A stretch of DNA of 64,000 nucleotides from positions 800,501-864,500 of the forward strand of contig JAOTOM010005144.1 of assembly GCA_034440615.1 (NCBI GenBank). Reading direction: 5' to 3'. Made by a program: the position numbers and the translations under genes. This document shows positions 10,740 to 23,400 of the stretch, piece after piece (the first letter of the stretch is position 1; each line of letters begins with the position of its first letter). This stretch comes from Ashinkailepas kermadecensis (lineage: Eukaryota > Arthropoda > Thecostraca > Neolepadidae). The notes under the pieces were generated by a model. That model saw only the letters and a program-made list of their open reading frames with translations, ran no database searches and was not told the DNA's origin.

Positions 10740-11111
10740 ATGCAGCCGGCCAGTCTTGTTGCGGCAGGACATATTTTTAGGGAGAGAGCGAATGCGTGCA
10801 AGTTCAACATATGTACTGGTCGAACTACGATCCTTCTCGAAATTGTTTGTTGATATCAGGAACAAAAAAACTGTTTCTAGCTCAATAAACCCTGGTCAGC
10901 GCAGGGGCACCCAGAGGGTTCCGATGAAACGACATGCAATCAGCCGTTTTGGGGTAATTGAAAAATTATCAGCTGTGGGCCCTTTCACACGGAACCGTTG
11001 ACTTGATCATAGAGGTTATTGCATTGCAAATGTCGTGCGGTAAAAGGACCTCTAGATTCCAATTCAGGACCCAAAACACGCCACAATACTCGCAGCTCAT
11101 GAGGATTGTCA
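10740..11111. other. Intronic sequence, no gene seen
   Basis: Unique sequence between the 29-bp array and the SINE; no coding or RNA signal. Confidence 0.3.
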
Positions 11112-11420
11112 CACCGGTAGGCCAGTTGGTTAGAGCGCTAGCCTGCACTGGTCTCCTCTGTCATGGCAAGGCAGAGTTCGGGTCTCTTCACACGCCCGCA
11201 TTTAGCCTCCGGCTGGGAAGCTCAGTTGGCAACTGGCCCGACAAGACCGGGGACGAGCTACCGTGTCGGTGCATTGGTGGCATGCTAAACACTCGGTAAA
11301 CAATCTGCCGTTGAACTGGAATTTACGGATCGGGTGGTGGGGCCAAGGTCTACACAACAAGTTCTGTTTATAATACAATCCTAGTCCATAAAGCAACCTC
11401 AGCAATACTTCCGACTATTT
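11112..11420 (+). mobile_element. tRNA-derived SINE, family 1, copy 2
   Basis: The tRNA-like head GTAGGCCAGTTGGTTAGAGC and the B-box-like GAGTTCGGGTCTC are followed by the same body as the element at 5130-5437 (GGCTGGGAAGCTCAGTTGGC, then GTGTCGGTGCATTGGTGGCA, then TGCCGTTGAACTGGA). The two copies differ by many substitutions, so both are old. The exact 3' end is uncertain. Confidence 0.75.
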
Positions 11421-11534
11421 TTTTAACATAAAAATCAACATCGGATAAACATGGGTTCAGAATGTAAGATAATTGCACACAACTACCTACAAAATCGCAT
11501 CGGGAAACTGGGATGGGGGGGGCAACAAGAACCT

Positions 11535-12486
11535 TGTGGGTGGGTCTGATGATAACTTGTGAGTGGGTCTGATGATAACCTTGTGAGTGGGTCTGATTAC
11601 AACATTGCAAGCGGGTCTGATTATAACCTTGTGAGTGGGTCTGGTTATAACCTTGTGAGTGGGTCTGATTATAACCTTGCGAGCGGGTCTGGTTATAACC
11701 TTGCGAGCGGGTTTGATTATAACCTTGTGAGCGGGTCTGGTGATGACCTTGTGAGTGGGTCTGATTATAACCTTGTCAGTGGGTCTGATTATAACCTTGT
11801 GAGTGGGTCTGATTATAACCTTGTGAGTGGGTCTGGTTATGACCTTGCGAGAGGGTTTGATTATAACCTTGTGAGTGGGTCTGATAACAACATTGCAAGC
11901 GGGTCTGATTATAACCTTGTGAGTGGGTCTGATTATAGCCTTGTGAGTGGGTCTGGTTATAACCTTGTGAGCGGGTCTGGTGATGACCTTGTGAGTGGGT
12001 TTGATTATAACTTTGTGAGCGGGTCTGATCATAACCTTGTGAGTGGGTCTGATTATAACCTTGTGAGCGTGTATGGTGATAACCTGGTCAGTGGGTCTGA
12101 TTATAACCTTGTGAGTGGGTCTGATTATAACCTTGTGAGCGGGTCTGGTTATAACCTTGCGAGCGGGTTTGATTATAACCTTGTGAGTGGGTCTGATTAC
12201 AACATTGCAAGCGGGTCTAATTATAATCTTGTGAGTGGGTCTGATTATAATCTTGTGAGTGGGTCTGATCATAACCTTGTGAGTGGGTCTGATTATAACC
12301 TTGTTGGTGGGTCTGATTTATAACCTTGTGAGTGGGTCTGATTATAATTTTGTGAGTGGGTCTGATTATAACCTTGGGAATGGGTCTGATTATAACCTTG
12401 TGAGAGGGTCTGATTATAACCCTGTGAGCGGGTCCGATTATAACCTTGCGAGTGGGTCTGATTATAAACTTGTTAGCGGGTCCAAA
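11535..12486. repeat. 24-bp minisatellite, about 40 copies
   Basis: The unit is TGATTATAACCTTGTGAGTG plus GGTC. Copies vary at a few fixed positions (TGAG/CGAG, GATT/GGTT, GTGG/GCGG), giving a mosaic of subtypes. The eight-codon period makes artificial long frames (YNLVSGSD-type repeats) that I do not regard as coding. Confidence 0.96.
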
Positions 12487-12775
12487 TATTTTGCCGGACA
12501 CCAATGATAAATGTCCCACCGCGCCAAGAATAAAGAATGCAGTTGGAATATTCCTTGCGCTGCCCGAGGAAAAAATAGTTGGGTGGGAGGGGTGTGCTAT
12601 GAGGTTTCCCTACCCAACTGGTGGTTGGACGTTGAGCGGGGTTGAACTTAACTTGGCGTTGAGAAGGCATAATTCAGCATTGGAGGTGCACGTACCCAAC
12701 ACAAACACGCCAAACAGGCCCCGTGTCCGAAGTCCAGAATGGATCACGGAAGACGTTAGAAGCTGCTCCGTTGGT
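12487..12775. other. Short unique spacer between two arrays
   Basis: Low-copy sequence with no gene signal. Confidence 0.3.
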
Positions 12776-13686
12776 CACTAGGAAGCCCAGTGTGTCTCTG
12801 AGGATCCCACTAACCATAGGAAGCCCAGTGTGTCTCTGAGGATCCCACTAACCACAGGAAGCCCAGTGTGTCTCTGAGGATCCCACTAACCACAGGAAGC
12901 CCAGTGTGTCTCTGAGGATCCCACTACCCACAGGAAGCCCAGTGTGTCTCTGAGGATCCCACTAACAACAGTAAGCCCAGCGTGTCTCTGAGGATCCACT
13001 AACCACAGGAAGCCCGGTGTGTCTCTGAGGATCCCACTAACCACAGGAACCCCAGCGTGTCTCTGAGGATCCACTAACCACAGGAAGCCCAGTGTGTCTC
13101 TGAGGATCCCACTAACCACAGGAAGCCCAGCGTGTCTCTGAGGATCCACTAACCACAGGAAGCCCTGTGTGTCTCTGAGGACCCCACTAACCACAGGAAG
13201 CCCAGTGTGTCTCTGAGGATCCCACTAACCACAGGAAGCCCAGTGTATCTCTGAGGACCCCACTAACCACAGGAAGCCCAGTGTGTCTCTGAGGATACCA
13301 CTAACCACAGGAAGCCCTGTGTGTCTCTGATGATCCACTAACCACAGGAAGCCCAGTGTGTCTCTGAGGATCCCACTAACCACAGGAAGCCCAGCGTGTC
13401 TCTGAGGATCCACTAACCACAGGAAGCCCGGTGTGTCTCTGAGGATCCCACTAACCACAGGAACCCCAGCGTGTCTCTGAGGATCCCACTAACCACAGGG
13501 AGCCCTGTGTGTCTCTGAGGATCCACTAACCACAGGAAGCCCAGTGTGTCTCTGAGGATCCCACTAACAACAGTAAGCCCAGCGTGTCTCTGAGGATCCA
13601 CTAACCACAGTAAGCCCAGTGTATCTCTGAGGATCCCGGTACCCACAGGAAGCCCAGTGTGTCTCTGAGGATCCCACTAACCACAG
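12776..13686. repeat. 38-bp minisatellite, about 24 copies
   Basis: The unit is CCACTAACCACAGGAAGCCC followed by AGTGTGTCTCTGAGGATC. Several units are 37 bp through loss of one C after GGATC. Variants include GCGTGT, GTGTATC and ACAACAGTAAG. Confidence 0.96.
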
Positions 13687-13984
13687 GGGGAACCATGGCC
13701 ATTCAAGGCGCTTCATCAGGTTTTGGCGACCCCTTGTAGGTCTATTGAGGTCCACCATGGGATTACGAGATTACTTAAAATGGCTATGAGGTTTCTTTGA
13801 GGCCAACAAGCTGCCCAGTGATGTGTAGGGTGCCTTTGGCCAGTGGCGTGCCTTCGGCCGGTGGGATGGGCCCCACGAAGACCTTCGACCACGAGGTGGC
13901 CTATCAGTGCCTTCGAAACGTTGGAGCTGCGCTGAGACTTGAAAGAGTTCGTCATATCTACGGGGCACCTCTGAACCTCACGGT

Positions 13985-14500
13985 GTATACAGGAGCTCTC
14001 TCAAAGTCTGGGGATATTTAAAGGATTACAGTACTGGACCACTCTGAACCTCACGGAGACCCCCCCGCACCCCCTGATGTCAACAGGATATCTATCAAAG
14101 GTTTGTCTGTTTGTTTGTTTATTGGGTGGTTCTCGACGCACTTTATGCACGATCACGGCCAATGGCGCCGCCCACACTGCTTCGCCGATGGGCCGCGGGA
14201 TTGGGAAATGTACCGAGTGGTGCGAGGGTTGAACCCGGAACCTTTGGTACCCAGAGCTCAATACCTTAACCACTCGGCCATCACCGCCCTTCTCTCAATG
14301 GGTGGGGATGTTCAAAGGATTACAACACTGGGCCCCTGTGCACCTCACGGAGAGCCTTCTGATATCAACAGGAGCTCTCTCGAAGGTCGGGGATATTTAA
14401 ATGATCACAGTACTGGATCCCTCTGAACCTCACGGAGGTTCTTCTAATGGCCACAGGAGCTCTATCAAAGGCTGGAGACATTCAAAGGATTGCAGAAGTC
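13985..14500. repeat. Degenerate long tandem repeat, unit about 92-110 bp, split by a SINE
   Basis: Blocks such as ACAGGAGCTCTCTCAAAG, GGGGATATTTAAAGGATTAC and CTGAACCTCACGGAG recur about four times. The SINE at 14102-14289 sits inside the second unit, so the repeat is older than that insertion. Confidence 0.75.
14102..14289 (-). mobile_element. tRNA-derived SINE, family 2 (Leu/Ser-like head)
   Basis: On the minus strand the head reads GGTGATGGCCGAGTGGTTAA (A-box type) with GGGTTCAACCC as the B-box region, then a body, then a tail GTGCGTCGAGAACCACCCAA followed by AATAAACAAACAAACA. The flanks ATCTATCAAAGG (14090-14101) and TTCTCTCAATGG (14290-14301) match at 9 of 12 positions and look like a decayed target-site duplication. 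The tail resembles the module shared with the SINEs at 25525 and 49991. Confidence 0.8.
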
Positions 14501-14509
14501 CCTCTGTTG

Positions 14510-15520
14510 TCTGTTGGTGCCCTGTGTCTCCTGCAGATGTTTCATTGTGCAGTCCCTTAGCACCCCACCAATGTATAGGCAGCATAAGCAAGAACATAAT
14601 CTAAACGGCCCGTCGGCTCTCTTGAAATCGAGGCGAGCGAAACGACTACTTGATCATGCCTTGTGTGGCGACAGGTGAGCGACTGCCCCCTTACCCCTCC
14701 TCCGGTGGCGCCGCCCCTGCCAGAATGGGGCCCCTGGCAGCCGAACACAACCCAAATAGCGGAGGGACCCCGACAACAAAAATGAGCTCCGGGACCCTCG
14801 GATGGCCACAGGGTGTAAGGTATTCAATAGGGTCCTGCCAACAGCTGGGACACGGTCCCAGCCGTCAGCCGTCAGCCGTCAGCCGTCGCAACGGAAGCGG
14901 ATCACAGCGGCAGAGGGGGCCACTCACAGCCCAAAGGATCTCCGGATGGTCGAAGACCGTTCCGATGAGACAAAACCAGGGCCCCCCTGAATGGGGGCCC
15001 TGGTAGCTGAACACAATCCAACAAGAGCAGGACTCCCAACGACAGGAGGTCCAAAGCAGCAAAAGGGGCCTCCGATGCTAGAAGAGGCCCCCATTCAGGA
15101 GCCGCGTCATCACAAGGAGCCCGATCGCCCGAATGAGCCCAAAGTGGCCCTGAAGTGATCCTGCAAAGTGACCCTGAAGTGACAGAAAAAGAACCAATTT
15201 TTGGTGCGCTTCTCGTGCCGAAAGCGGTCCGCAGAACGACGCAGGCCGAAGCGCCATTATCCTCCCCGGGACTCGTCCAACGTGTTGGCTGTGGGGGCTG
15301 CGGTCCCCGTAGTCACGCGATCGTTCCCATTGTCCTAGCAGGGCGGTGACGATGGACCGCGAATGCGCCCCTCCTCATCAACTTCTTTGTACGAGTCCCT
15401 GCCCCCTGGTTGGGCTGCTGGGGAATGGCCTAATTTCCCCCTGGACCTACCCTTACTGACAGGTGCCACACAAGTATGCACATTTGTGGAAGCGTGACCA
15501 TCAAGCAGCAGGGATAAGCC
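14510..15520. other. Intronic sequence with diverged internal duplications
   Basis: A block around CCTGGCAGCCGAACACAACC at 14727 recurs in diverged form at about 14998 (CCTGGTAGCTGAACACAATC), so this is an old duplication with a unit of roughly 270 bp. A short CCGTCAG repeat lies at 14860-14883. No gene signal was seen. Confidence 0.4.
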
Positions 15521-15529
15521 GGCGGCTGC

Positions 15530-15700
15530 GCTCTGATTGGTGGCGAACGACACGTCTGCGTTCTGACTGGTTAATAAGCGCGAGTGCCTGCATTCTGATT
15601 GGCTGGGATGACTCACTCATTCGACGATCCGGTATGGCGCTGGTGGACATCGACTTCGGGATCGGGCCAATCACCGGCTCTACAAGAGGGCACGTGATCA
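15530..15700. promoter_or_regulatory. Cluster of CCAAT-type, AP-1-type and E-box motifs
   Basis: Three spaced copies of TCTGATTGG/TCTGACTGG (reverse CCAAT) at about 15533, 15562 and 15594 are followed by TGACTCA near 15610, GGGCCAATCA near 15664 and CACGTG near 15690. Such clustering is typical of animal promoters, but no transcript start or adjacent first exon can be shown. It may be an intronic regulatory element or chance. Confidence 0.25.
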
Positions 15701-16395
15701 AAGGCGGATCTAATCTACAGGCTTGGGAGGGAGTAATTAATATTCGAGAAATTTCGCAACGTTCTGAGACACACGAGTGCCCATGTTGATCTGTAGGAAA
15801 ATCACCCCACAAAATGGGGTAACTAAAGTAGCATTTGGAATGTTCTTCAGTAACCAGAGGCGCAGCCAAGGTCCCCACCCTTGGCTGGCAACCAAAAGTA
15901 CACGAGATCAAACAAAAAATGTTGAGATTTTCACCACGCAAAACCAAAATTTGCCGGTGTTTCGCAAGCCGAAAGCGTTGTCTGTTCGGGATATTTTCCC
16001 CCTCTCACCCTTAAGAAAACCCACGCTGCGCCACTGTAAACAACACTTAAAAATAACCCTGAAAAAAAATCAAGTAACTCAAACAACACCAACATAACTT
16101 CGTTGTGTGTGCTACTCAGCATTGTTTCTTTTCCCGTCCCGCGAATAACCATAATCAGTTCAATCAGACCATGTTCACAAGAGATCAAGCGATAAACAGC
16201 CATACACCAAACCCAACAGGAGGTAATCCTGATTTGAGAGGGAAAAGCGGCTGATCGTCACTCACAGAACAGGAAACAAAGCTGAAGGAAACGACCACCG
16301 GCCTACACATATACACAACAATTATTTACATATAGCTATATGGCAACATAACAGAGACTCCGCCAATTACCTGCAACGTAAATAAGGCAATACAA
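15701..16395. other. Intronic sequence, no gene seen
   Basis: AT-richer unique sequence, possibly including transposon remnants (TTCAGTAACCAGAGGCGCAG to CGCCACTGTAAAC, about 15847-16040). No coding signal. Confidence 0.3.
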
Positions 16396-16398
16396 TTA

Positions 16399-16803
16399 CA
16401 GAGAGTGAGATGAAGAGCAAGAGAGAGAGTGAGATGAAGAGCGAGAGAGTGAGATGAAGAGCGAGAGAGAGTGAGATGAAGAGCGAGAGAGAGTGAGATG
16501 AAGAGCGAGAGAGTGAGATGAAGAGCGAGAGAGAGTGAGATGAAGAGTGAGACGAAGAGTGAGAGGAAGAGAGAGATGAAGAGCGAGAGCGAGAGCGAGA
16601 GAGAGAGGGAGAGGGAGAGGGAGAGGGAGAGGGAGAGGGAGAGGGAGGAGGGAGAGGGAGAGGGAGAGGGAGAGGGAGAGGGGAGAGGGAGAGGGAGAGG
16701 GAGAGGGAGAGGGAGAGGGAGAGGGAGAGGGAGAGGGAGAGGGAGAGGGAGAGGGAGAGGGAGAGGGAGAGGGAGAGGGGGAGAGAGGGAGAGGGAGAGA
16801 GAG
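16399..16803 (+). repeat. GA-rich microsatellite with GAGAGG and GAGATGAAGAGC subunits
   Basis: The left part has about nine copies of GAGAGTGAGATGAAGAGC. The right part is a long run of GGGAGA hexamers. It is purine-only over about 200 bp on the plus strand. Confidence 0.95.
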
Positions 16804-16939
16804 ATCATGCTATTAGCTATCGTCATTTTGCGTCTTCAGACCATGGAATGTCTGTCAGTAGAACCATGGAACAATGTAGGGGAGATCTCGTTTTCCTGTA
16901 CAATGGAACAATATGAACTGTACGACAGCTGCGCTGCAT

Positions 16940-17045
16940 AACATACCCACCAGCAGCACCCGCCATAACATACCCACCAGCGGCACCCGCCATAACATAC
17001 CCACCAGCGGCACCCGCCATAACATACCCACCAGCGGCACCCGCC
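16940..17045. repeat. 27-bp tandem repeat, 4 copies
   Basis: The unit is CATAACATACCCACCAGCGG followed by CACCCGC. Copies are identical but for one base. Confidence 0.93.
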
Positions 17046-17487
17046 ATGAAAATGCCACAAGGTGGAATTGCATGACGTAGTGTAAACAAGATGCAAAGAC
17101 TAAAAGCAAACACGTTGGCTGGTTTCACAAATGCCTAACTAACCGATTGATGTCAATAATGAAGAAAAGGGATGGCATGCTTTAATAATAAGATCTAATC
17201 AAACCTGTGATGCCATTTTGCATTGGCAATGCAAAATAACGGCTAGTCATTTATTCCAGATTAAGGGACTTACAAGCAATTTGGTCATATACTGTGATTT
17301 ACTTCTTCCCCGACCCCTCTCCAAAAAGCAAAATTATTGCTGTTTCGTGCTGTTCATACTGATCTCAATGCTAAATTATGAAGATAAATTGAAAAGGAAT
17401 TATGGGCAGTGAAAGCAAATCAATTCCCATTGGATTTCCAAAAAAAGCATATATAATATTGCAACCACCGGTGTCGAGTCCACTTAC
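17046..17487 (-). other. Start of the intron after the giant exon
   Basis: The consensus donor GTAAGT lies at 17487-17482 on the minus strand. The open frame runs on to 17420 but loses GC-rich composition there, so the tail from 17487 to 17420 is treated as intronic. The rest is AT-rich with no gene signal. Confidence 0.55.
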
Positions 17488-20400
17488 CTTTCCAGGTGAC
17501 GTTGCGCTTTCTCGTGCGCCATCGGTTGTAGGCTCTCACTGCGCATGCGTCGCAGTGCCAACGCCGACTGCCGGCGTACGTCTGAAACCCGAACTGCATC
17601 GGCCGCCGACAGGTGGCACTAGTAGAGCGCGTTGGCGGCACGTAACGACCGACCGGTCGGTGGATGGACCAGTCGCGCGGCTCGCCGCCCCAGACGGAAC
17701 GCTGATTGGTCGGCTTAGCCGAGGAGGCGGGACCTGGGTCGGCGTGAGCGGGACGAGGCGGAGAGCACGGCAGCGGAGTGGACGTGATGAGCGCGGAGGT
17801 GCTGAAGCAGGGCGGCTGCTCGCCCTGCGCCGATATCGGCCGAAACTGGCGCGACGCCGTCTCCCGGTGGCGCCCACGCGGCGACGGTGCTACCACCTGT
17901 GAGCCACGAGCCACCCTGCCGCACCGAGTGGACCGCGACGACCACAGGCTCGGACTGGACACGGCTCTAGCGTGGGTGATGGGAGGCGCGCCCCTCTGCA
18001 GCTGCCGCTTCAGTCGGTCCACCTCGCCGCGGCGCACTCTGCGCAGCGTCTCCCGCTCACGCTCCACGAACGAGCGCAGGTGCTCCAGCTCGTCCTTCTC
18101 GCTGGTGGGCCTGCGCAGCCGCTGCTGCAGCTCCACGATCTTACTCAGGATGCGCGTGCGCGAGATGTAGGCACCCAACTGGCGGAGGTTCCGTGGAGGA
18201 CTCCAGCTGCGCGAGCGCGGGCAGCTGGCGGCGCGATCCGCCTCCTCAAACTGCTGCGCGAGTGAGCGGACGGCGCCGGCGGCCGGCGCTGCCAGGTGCG
18301 GCAGACTGGACGCCTTGCTGAGGCGCGGCGCCGGCACCGGCACCGGCCGCTGCGTCGGCAGGAAGTGGCCGTCCTCCAACAGAGAACGGATCCGGTGCAC
18401 CTCGCCTGGCGGCGGCGAAGGTGACGACGCGGTCGCCGGGCGCGTCAAGAAGCGCGGCAGCGATCGCGTGCTGGAGCAGCTGTAGCCGGCAGAGGCGTAG
18501 CCGCCGCGGCCGTAGCCGGCGCGCGGCGGCGACGAGCTCGGCACGCGCACCGGAGGTCCGTACCGGCGAGGCGGCGACTCGCTAGCGCGCCGACGCGGCG
18601 GCGAGAACGACCAGCCGCGACCCACCGGCGACACGGACCGTGACCGGGCGTAGTCGGCGTCGAACGCGTACTGGAAGTCGTCGCCGTACTGCACGACGTC
18701 GCCCTCGCCGAGGCGGGCGCGCGGCCAGCCCAGCTCCACCGACGACGCCGCCCGCTCCGGCACGTATTCGGGCGAGAGGAAGCGCGGCTGCGCCGGCCGC
18801 CGTCCGGCGCCCGGCAGCGAGCCGAAGCGGGCCGGCTGTGCGGGCGGTGGCGCCGACAGACTGCGCACTGAGCCGGCCGGCGACACGGCACACTCCGGCC
18901 CCGCCAGCGCCTCGCGCTCCCAATCGTAGACGGCTCGAGGCACGGCGGCGGCGGGCACCGCAGGCCCGGCGAGCTCCACCACCGTCCGCACCGAACACTG
19001 CGAACCGTCGCCGTCTCTTTCCGCCGACGGTGCCGGAGATGCTGTGTGGGAGGGTTGAGGGGACGCCGTCGAGCTCGGCTGCGCCAGGGGACGGCGCAGC
19101 CGCGCCAGCCGGCGTTCGCGCAATCGCTCCGACCGCTCCACCAGCTGGCGCCGCTCCTGTTGAGTCATCGCCGATCGCGGCAGCGACTGTGACGCCCTGG
19201 GGCGGTCGCGGTCGGGCGTTAGCACCAGCATGAACTCCTGCGCCTCCGAGCGTCGCTCGCCATCCTCAGAAAGATCCATCGAGTAGCAGGTGCGCGGGGA
19301 GACGGCAGGGCTGGCGCTCTTGGAGTGCGTTTCGCGGCGGGGCGCGAAGCGGTCGGCCACCTCGCGCGACAGCGCCAGCGACAGACGCCGCTTTTCTGTT
19401 TCGCAGACCGGCGCTGGCTCCGCGCGCATCTGGTGCACCGATCCGGGGCGCGTCGCCGCCGGCTTCGGCTTAGTTACCGTTCCGCCAGCCTGCGGCTCGG
19501 ACGCCGGCCGCACGTGCAGCAGAGGCGCGGTGCCGGCCGGTGACGCCCCACGCGTGACGTCGACGAAGTGTCGCGGCTCGCTCTGACTCCGACAGGACTG
19601 CAGACTCGACTGCGAGCCGTAGATGCCGGTGAGCCGTCCCTTGATGTGGTCCATCTGCCTGGACGATAACGATGACAGCGACCTCCGCACCTTGGAGCTC
19701 GGCTCGGGTCCTCGCCCTGGAGTCGGTCGACTCAGAGCCTCCTCTCGCAGGTCCGCTGCCTCTCGCTCGCAGATCTCGTCGTACTTCCGCTTGAGATCTT
19801 CCACCGATCTCTGGCGGCGCCCCAGGCTGCGGTCGCCGGTCCATTTGTCGCTGCTGCAGCTGGAGAACCTGCTGTAGAACTCATGCCGGCGCTGAGCCTG
19901 CTCCAGCTGTTCATAAATGCGCTTCATCTCGGTCAGCGCACGCTCCTTGACGCGTATGCACCGCCACGCCTCGTATGTGGGGAAGGCGCGGTCGCCGGGA
20001 AGGCTGAACGCGTCCGTCAGCCGTTCCAGCTCCATCAGCCGCTCCAGGCTGTGGTAGTGGCGCTTCAGTCGCTGGAAGTGCGGCGACTTGCGGCTGGAGC
20101 GCAGCAGACGCAGCACGTACTGGCGGTACTTGTGCGGGTCCAGGTAGGGGCTGGGACTGACCTCGCGCACGCTGCGCAGGCTCTCCAGACTGAGGCTGAT
20201 CGGGCGGCGGGCCGGCCGCCGCGTCGGCTCCGACAGCGTGTTGAGGTCGCGCGACAGCGACGAGCTGAGCTCTCGCACCAGTGGCGGGGACTTCATGTCA
20301 AGGTCCGGGCTCGACAGACTGCTGCGCAAGCGCTCGAAGTGGTCGATCACCTCGCGCACCGGCGACGCCTCCCTCCTGATCCGCTCCTGTCGACGTCTGC

Positions 20401-23400
20401 GCTCGTCGGCCTCGACGGCCGCCACCAGCCGCTCCAGCCGCTCGAACTTCTCCCGCAGGGAGGTGGTGGCGCGGCACGGCGGACCGACCGCGCCGCGCAG
20501 CGCCAGCTCCGTCACGTTACGCCGCGTCTTCAGCATCGGGATGTAGGTGGACGCGCGGTAGCGCCGACCCTGCCTCGAGTGCATCCGCAATGGAGGACTG
20601 CAGTCCATGCTGTCGTAGCCGGTCTCGGTGCTGGTCGACAGCTGCTTGGTGGGCGAGTGGGCGCTTTCCGAGCGGCGCGGCGACGACACCGCCGAACCGT
20701 CGGGGCTCTTCACCGTCCGCGGCAACGTGCTCGACCTGTAGGGAGATAGTGTTCGTCGTCGCGGCTGGTCGGTGCGGGCGTGGGAAACTGAGTGCGCGCT
20801 GTGACCGGAGCCGGCTGTCAGGTGATCGGTCAGGTCGCCTGCCGCATCCCCGCTGCGGCGGATGTAGCCATACGGTGAGCCCGGAGCCCGCACTGTGCTG
20901 GCGCGGACCAGAGGCCGGCCCCGCACCGCGGGACGGCCGGCGAAGCTGCGAGCGCGAGTCACGGACCGTCCTGACGCCGGCGACACCGGCCCGTGCTGGT
21001 GGACGTGCTCGTGCTGGTGCGGCGTGCTCATGCGGCCGTAGCTAGGGACGAACGTGGGGCGGGCGTAGCCGGCGGCGGTGGTGGCCACCAGCGAGGGCGA
21101 CGACAGGGCGGGGCGGAGGGGCGCCGGTTGCCGGGCCGGCCGGGCGAGACTGCTCGGAGGGCTGAACACCCTCGCGTCTGGACACTGTCTGGCGGTCAGC
21201 GCGCCAGGTGGCGCCCGAGTGCACCGGCCGCCCACGCGCCACGACCGCACCGTGCTCTTGGACGGCGAGCTGACCGATGACGAACATACCGAGCTCGTCT
21301 TGGACGAGTCGACCGTCTTGACTGGCGACGCGGGCGGCGAGCTGGCGCTACGAGCCGCCGGCCTCGTCCCCGCAGCCCTCACCTTCTCCTTCGCCGCCGG
21401 TGCCATACAGACAGCGGCAGCTGCTGTTGCCGCACTTTCGGCGGCGGCGGGCGGGACCGAACGGGAGCGCGGCGGCGCCGGCGCGTTCCAGCCGCGCTCT
21501 CTCCGCCGCATGGCCTCCTCGTCATCGCTGTCGGAGCGCGCCGCCGGCCCGGCGCGCCGCTGCTGGATGCGACGTCGCGACGGCGCCACGCCCGCTGCGG
21601 CGCCGGTCGCCTCGCGACGGGAGCGGCGCGGGCTGCGCGCCAGCTCGGCCCACCTGTCGCCGCTGACCGGACGACGCCGCTGCTCGTCCACACTCGCAGA
21701 GCTGGACCGCTTCGTCGACGGTCTCTTGGTCGATTCTCGTTCACGGCTGGTGTCAGAAAAATCGCCGTCCTTGCTGGTGCCGGCCGCATATTCCTGGACT
21801 TCTGATCTACCGCCTCCAGCCGGCTCACTGGCTTCCATCAGAATCTCGCTTTCTCCCTCGTATTTCCAAGCCTTCATTGTGCCAAAGTCTCTACCTTTCT
21901 TGGCCTCCGCACGCTGCTCTTCGGCATCATCATGATGTTCTTCGACATCACTGCGATACTTGCCAGCTTCGTAATGTCCGCCTCGTCCTTCACAATATGC
22001 GCCACCGTCTCCGTCGCCAACATCGTGACCTTCATCGCTGGTAACCTCGTACTGCCCCGAGCCGTCATCACAAGGCCCCGAGGCGTCGTCGTACTGACCG
22101 GACACATGCTGCAGCTCAGCTGCCTCGATCGCCTCCACCGTCTCTCGAACGCGACCATCCAGGTGCAGAATGTCCCTGGCGGCCGGCGAGTACGACACCT
22201 GCACGTTCAGGGTGCGCTCGCCGTCCGCTGCGGAAGTAGTCACCGACGATGACAGCGCCACCTGCGACTGATGCGTCCGCGCGTCGCCGTCCGCAAGTGT
22301 CTCGTCCTCGTGCGGATCCGACGGCGGAGTCTCCTCCTCGGCGGTCGCGATACGCCGGTCCTCCTCTGCCTCGTACGCCTCTACCATCTCCGATACGGTC
22401 ACGTTTCCGTTCTCGTCGGCGACGGCGGCGTCACAGGTGGGTCGCGGACCAGGACCGGTGGACGGCTGCTCCGGAGGGCAAATCTCCGGCCTGCCGCCGT
22501 TGTAGCTGTCGTTGTCTTTGTTAGTGCCAGCTGCGGTCGTGGTGCTTTCATTTCTGTCGTCGATGATCTCCTCGATCTGCACGGCGCCGTCGCGCGCGTC
22601 ATAGATGCACGTCCACTCGCCCTCCGCGTCGGCGCTGACGTCGTGGACGACATCGGCGCGGTCCTGCACGGTGAAGACGTTCTCCGTGACGGCGCGCCTG
22701 GCGTTCAGGAGGACGTCGGAGGCGCGGCGCGCCGCCGGCGGGAGCTCGGCGGCCGCCAGCCTGGTCAGCAGACGCTGTCGCAGCGCCTGCACCTGCTCCT
22801 GGTAGCCGAGCTCGCGACCGCCGCCGAAGCTGGCGCTGCGACGTGTCGTCAGGCCGCGCACGAAGCGGTGGCTGGGAAGACTGCGGGCGGAGTGTTCCGG
22901 GCTGGTGGCGGCTCGGAGACTCGAGGAGCGCCGCGGCCGGTGGTCGACGTCGTCCTCGGCAGTGGCGCTCCACCTCCCTTCACGACTCGACGTGCGGCTG
23001 CGTTCACCACCTCCTTCGCGGCTTTCGTGGCGTCCACTGCTCTCTCCACGGCCTACATCGCCACGAACACCTCCACTGTTACCTCCATATCGTGTGTCGT
23101 CACGGCTCCTGCCGTCTCGGCTCCCTCGGCGGTCGGCCGGCGACAGAGAGCGGCCGTCCTGCGACCCGTACCGCACCGTCTGCGTCCACTTTACCAGCGT
23201 CGGGTTCCAGCGCGACTGCAGGCGCTTGGGCGGCGGCGGCCGGTCTCCCTCCTGCCGCCGCTTCAGCGACATTGTGACCTTGGTGCGCGTGTAGCGCACT
23301 CTTCGGCGTCCTGTCGGCGATGCGTGACCCTCCTCCGGGCCGGACGAGCAGCGGTGGATGGAGGACAGCGCCGGGTAGATGACCTCGGGTCGTGTCCGGG

